Of a stretch of DNA of 64,000 nt, positions 62,137 to 64,000 are shown one piece after another (within the stretch, counting starts at the first letter, position 1; each line of letters begins with the position of its first letter). Below the pieces are notes generated by a model, which was given only the letters and a program-made list of their open reading frames with translations, did no database searches and was not told the origin of the DNA. A program made the translations under genes and the position numbers. Source of the stretch: Glaciihabitans sp. dw_435 (lineage in GTDB: Bacteria; Actinomycetota; Actinomycetes; Actinomycetales; Microbacteriaceae); contig NZ_JAAVUZ010000001.1 of NCBI RefSeq assembly GCF_018449675.1, forward strand, positions 310,001 to 374,000, written 5' to 3'.

Positions 62137-62786
62137 GCGGTATCCGGAGTGCCGTCGGCCGGAGCGCCTGCCGCGGGAGACGTCGCTCCGCCCGAGGGCG
62201 CGGGATCCGCCTTCGACCGAATGAGCTCCAGCTTGTTCGGGAACGTGGTTGTCAGCAGTTCGTCTACCGACGCGTCGGTTCCGTAGTCGTCGGTCATTCG
62301 CAGGCCGATCATGGTGTTCATGAGCATGCCGTCGGCGAGAAACGCGTGCGACTCCTCGGGCGAGAATCCGCCCTCCTCCCGCAGGAATCGATAGACCGTC
62401 ATAAAGCCCGCGCGCGCGACAGGCCCGATACAGGGGTCCGCGCCGAGCACAAAGCCGTGCATGAGGGACAACAGCATCCCCGTCTGTGACACGAGATTGA
62501 CGTAGGCGAGACCGAGGCGTGCGCCGAGCGGTTGGGTGGATGTCTCGTCCGCAACTTCCGCGCGGAATGCGGTCATCAGGCAGTCTAGCGCCCGCCCGAG
62601 CACTTCGAGGAACAGATTCTCCTTGGTGCCGAACATCTTGACGATGTAGGGCTGGCTGACTCCCGCCGCCTCCGCCACCTGGTGGGTGGTCGCGCCCACG
62701 TATCCGTAGCTGCCAAAGATCCGGGTCGCCTCGGCGAGAACCAGTTCCCGCCGATCCTCCGCGCGCATTCGTGTTCCGTCGCTCAT
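62133..62786 (-). CDS. TetR-family repressor of the adjacent efflux pump
   Basis: The 217-residue regulator has an HTH in 'GYVGATTHQVAEAAGVSQPYI' followed by 'VKMFGTKENLFLEVL' and a ligand domain with a Ser/Ala/Pro-rich tail. It diverges from a DHA2 efflux gene with a repeated operator-like sequence between them, the standard QacR/TetR design. Confidence 0.88.
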   Translation of the reverse strand: MSDGTRMRAEDRRELVLAEATRIFGSYGYVGATTHQVAEAAGVSQPYIVKMFGTKENLFLEVLGRALDCLMTAFRAEVADETSTQPLGARLGLAYVNLVSQTGMLLSLMHGFVLGADPCIGPVARAGFMTVYRFLREEGGFSPEESHAFLADGMLMNTMIGLRMTDDYGTDASVDELLTTTFPNKLELIRSKADPAPSGGATSPAAGAPADGTPDTA

Positions 62787-62796
62787 GGTTGACAGG

Positions 62797-62845
62797 TTAT
62801 CAGCTGATCACTTATTGTGGTGCTTAGTTATCAACCGATCACTTA
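62797..62845. promoter_or_regulatory. Two operator-like direct repeats between tetR and the efflux gene
   Basis: TTATCAGCTGATCACTTA (62797-62814) and TTATCAACCGATCACTTA (62828-62845) match at 16 of 18 positions, 31 nt apart (about three helical turns). The first contains the palindrome ATCAGCTGAT. They cover the 71-nt divergent spacer. Confidence 0.65.
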
Positions 62846-62857
62846 ATGGAGACTCTC

Positions 62858-64000
62858 ATGAGCACAACTCTCAGCGACGTCACCGCCGCTCCCGCGGCCG
62901 CTCCGCGACGAAAAATCCCGGTGTGGCTGGCGATCACGGCGGCTTCCCTCCCCATGTTTATGGCGACGCTCGACAACCTCATCATGACGAGTGCCCTCCC
63001 TGTCATTCGCACAGATCTCAACGCCTCCATTGGCGAGCTGGAGTGGTTCGTCAACGCCTACACCCTGAGCTTCGCCACGTTCATGCTCATGGCCGTCGCC
63101 CTCGGGGACAGGCTGGGGCGCCGCACCATCTTCGTCATTGGCATCGCCCTCTTCACTCTCAGTTCCGTGTTCTCCGCTCTCAGCACCGAGCCGTGGATGC
63201 TCATTGCCTCCCGGGCTGTGCAGGGCATCGGGGCATCCGCTCTCATGCCGCTGTCCCTCACGCTGTTGGTCGGGAGTGTCGGTGCGAAACTGCGTCCGCT
63301 CGCCATTGGAATCTGGGGTGGCGTCTCAGGACTCGGCGTCGCACTCGGCCCCCTCATCGGCGGGGCCGTCATTGAGGGCTGGAACTGGCAGGCCATCTTC
63401 TGGCTGAACGTTCCGTTCGGGGTCATCGCCATTCCCCTGGCGCTGGCCGCCCTTCCCAACAGCTTCGGGGCGCGGGTGCGTGCCGACGTCATCGGGCTGC
63501 TGTTGGTCGGAGTCGGCGTACTCGGGATCGTCTACGGCATCGTGCGCGGCAACGAAGCGGGGTGGGACAGCCTCGAGGTCATGGGCTCCCTCATTCTCGG
63601 CGCCGTGTTGATCGCGGCGTTCATCGTCTGGGAGTCGCGGGTGGATGCCCCGCTGCTGCCGTTACGCCTCTTCCGTGACCGTAGCTTCACGCTGGCGAAC
63701 ATCGTCGGTCTCGTCTTCAGCTTCGGCATCTTCGGATCGATCTTCATCCTCATCCAGTTTCTGCAGGTCGTGCAGGGGCACAGTCCGCTCGAGGCCGGAC
63801 TGATGACGATGCCGTGGACTCTCGCCCCGCTCGTCATCGCTCCGCTGACGGGCTTCATCGTGCCGAGGGTCGGAACCCGGGTACTCATCGTCGCGGGACT
63901 GTCGCTACAGGCCATCGGCGTGCTGTGGATCGCGCTGACCATGTCGGTGGATCTGACCTTCGGCGGAATGTTCCTGCCGTTCCTCATCACGGGTGTGGGG
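62858..64000 (+). CDS. DHA2-family MFS multidrug efflux protein (cut by window edge)
   Basis: The ATG after TGGAGA starts MSTTLSDVTAAPAAAPRRKI, and the frame stays open to the edge (381 codons). It has DHA2 features: 'FMATLDNLIMTSALPVIRTD', 'ALGDRLGRRTIFVIG' (motif A) and 'GGVSGLGVALGPLIGGAVIEGWNWQAIFWLNVP' (motif C region, split). Ten or eleven of the expected 14 helices are visible. Export of drugs or dyes is likely, with control by the divergent TetR. Confidence 0.9.
   Translation, partial: MSTTLSDVTAAPAAAPRRKIPVWLAITAASLPMFMATLDNLIMTSALPVIRTDLNASIGELEWFVNAYTLSFATFMLMAVALGDRLGRRTIFVIGIALFTLSSVFSALSTEPWMLIASRAVQGIGASALMPLSLTLLVGSVGAKLRPLAIGIWGGVSGLGVALGPLIGGAVIEGWNWQAIFWLNVPFGVIAIPLALAALPNSFGARVRADVIGLLLVGVGVLGIVYGIVRGNEAGWDSLEVMGSLILGAVLIAAFIVWESRVDAPLLPLRLFRDRSFTLANIVGLVFSFGIFGSIFILIQFLQVVQGHSPLEAGLMTMPWTLAPLVIAPLTGFIVPRVGTRVLIVAGLSLQAIGVLWIALTMSVDLTFGGMFLPFLITGVG

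Noticed and set aside
1-64000. CRISPR array, insertion sequences, prophage or biosynthetic megasynthase
   Set aside because: I saw no regularly spaced repeats, transposase, integrase, capsid or modular synthase sequences.

Overview
The window is high-GC DNA, coding-dense on both strands, with overlapping ATGA/GTGA gene junctions, frequent GTG starts and several genes whose -10 box lies about 6 nt before the start codon (leaderless-type). The gene set points to a high-GC Gram-positive actinobacterium, most likely in the family Microbacteriaceae (Micrococcales). The supporting features are a DUF3039 protein, an actinobacterial tmRNA tag, actinobacterial Tad pili, the prfB/ftsEX/smpB block and the MurL/MurD2 peptidoglycan route. 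The species cannot be named from the sequence alone. No CRISPR array, insertion sequence, rRNA gene or prophage was seen.

Layout. 1-7.6 kb: the end of a YjbR-type gene, an MtlR-type regulator and a divergent operon coding a complete mannitol phosphotransferase route (orphan IIB, HPr, EI, MtlA, MtlF, MtlD). 7.7-12.4 kb: a nitrilase-family amidohydrolase, a phosphorelay operon (two stand-alone receivers and a PAS sensor kinase) and a DapC-like aminotransferase. 12.5-15.3 kb: a lower-GC lipoprotein/PKD protein pair and an HtrA-type protease. 15.4-22.9 kb: a glycosyltransferase facing a seven-gene wall-polymer operon (LicC-like cytidylyltransferase, TagG/TagH-like exporter, two CDP-glycerol transferase-like enzymes, two unknowns). 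23-25.8 kb: an ABC pair and a DUF3039 protein.

25.8-31.3 kb: pncB faces murL-murD2-rph-rdgB. MurL and MurD2 make UDP-MurNAc-Ala-D-Glu by epimerising L-Glu after ligation, and they sit where many actinobacteria keep glutamate racemase (murI) next to rph-rdgB. 31.3-33.9 kb: MntH, an MntR-like regulator and a HEAT protein. 34-37.7 kb: a large secreted HtaA-type (haem-associated) protein behind stacked DtxR-like iron boxes, and a DedA protein. 37.9-42.9 kb: a small membrane protein, tRNA-Leu(TAG) and a Tad pilus locus. 42.9-49.2 kb: PEP carboxylase, an orphan sensor kinase, and a TetR/alcohol dehydrogenase pair with a perfect operator-like palindrome. 49.4-51.4 kb: a TIGR03086 protein, an MFS carrier and a 36-residue membrane peptide.

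51.6-58.9 kb: prfB, an inserted ABC exporter, ftsE-ftsX, smpB, a SIMPL protein and tmRNA (ssrA); the tmRNA is enclosed by a long inverted repeat. 59-64 kb: a DUF998-like membrane protein, a nucleoside hydrolase, a divergent HxlR/nitroreductase pair and a divergent TetR/DHA2 efflux pair that runs off the right edge.

Functionally the window combines mannitol uptake, wall assembly (MurL/MurD2, wall polymer, FtsEX), metal homeostasis (Mn and probably haem iron), ribosome rescue (SmpB and tmRNA, with RF2 nearby) and several one-component-regulated detoxification or efflux modules.
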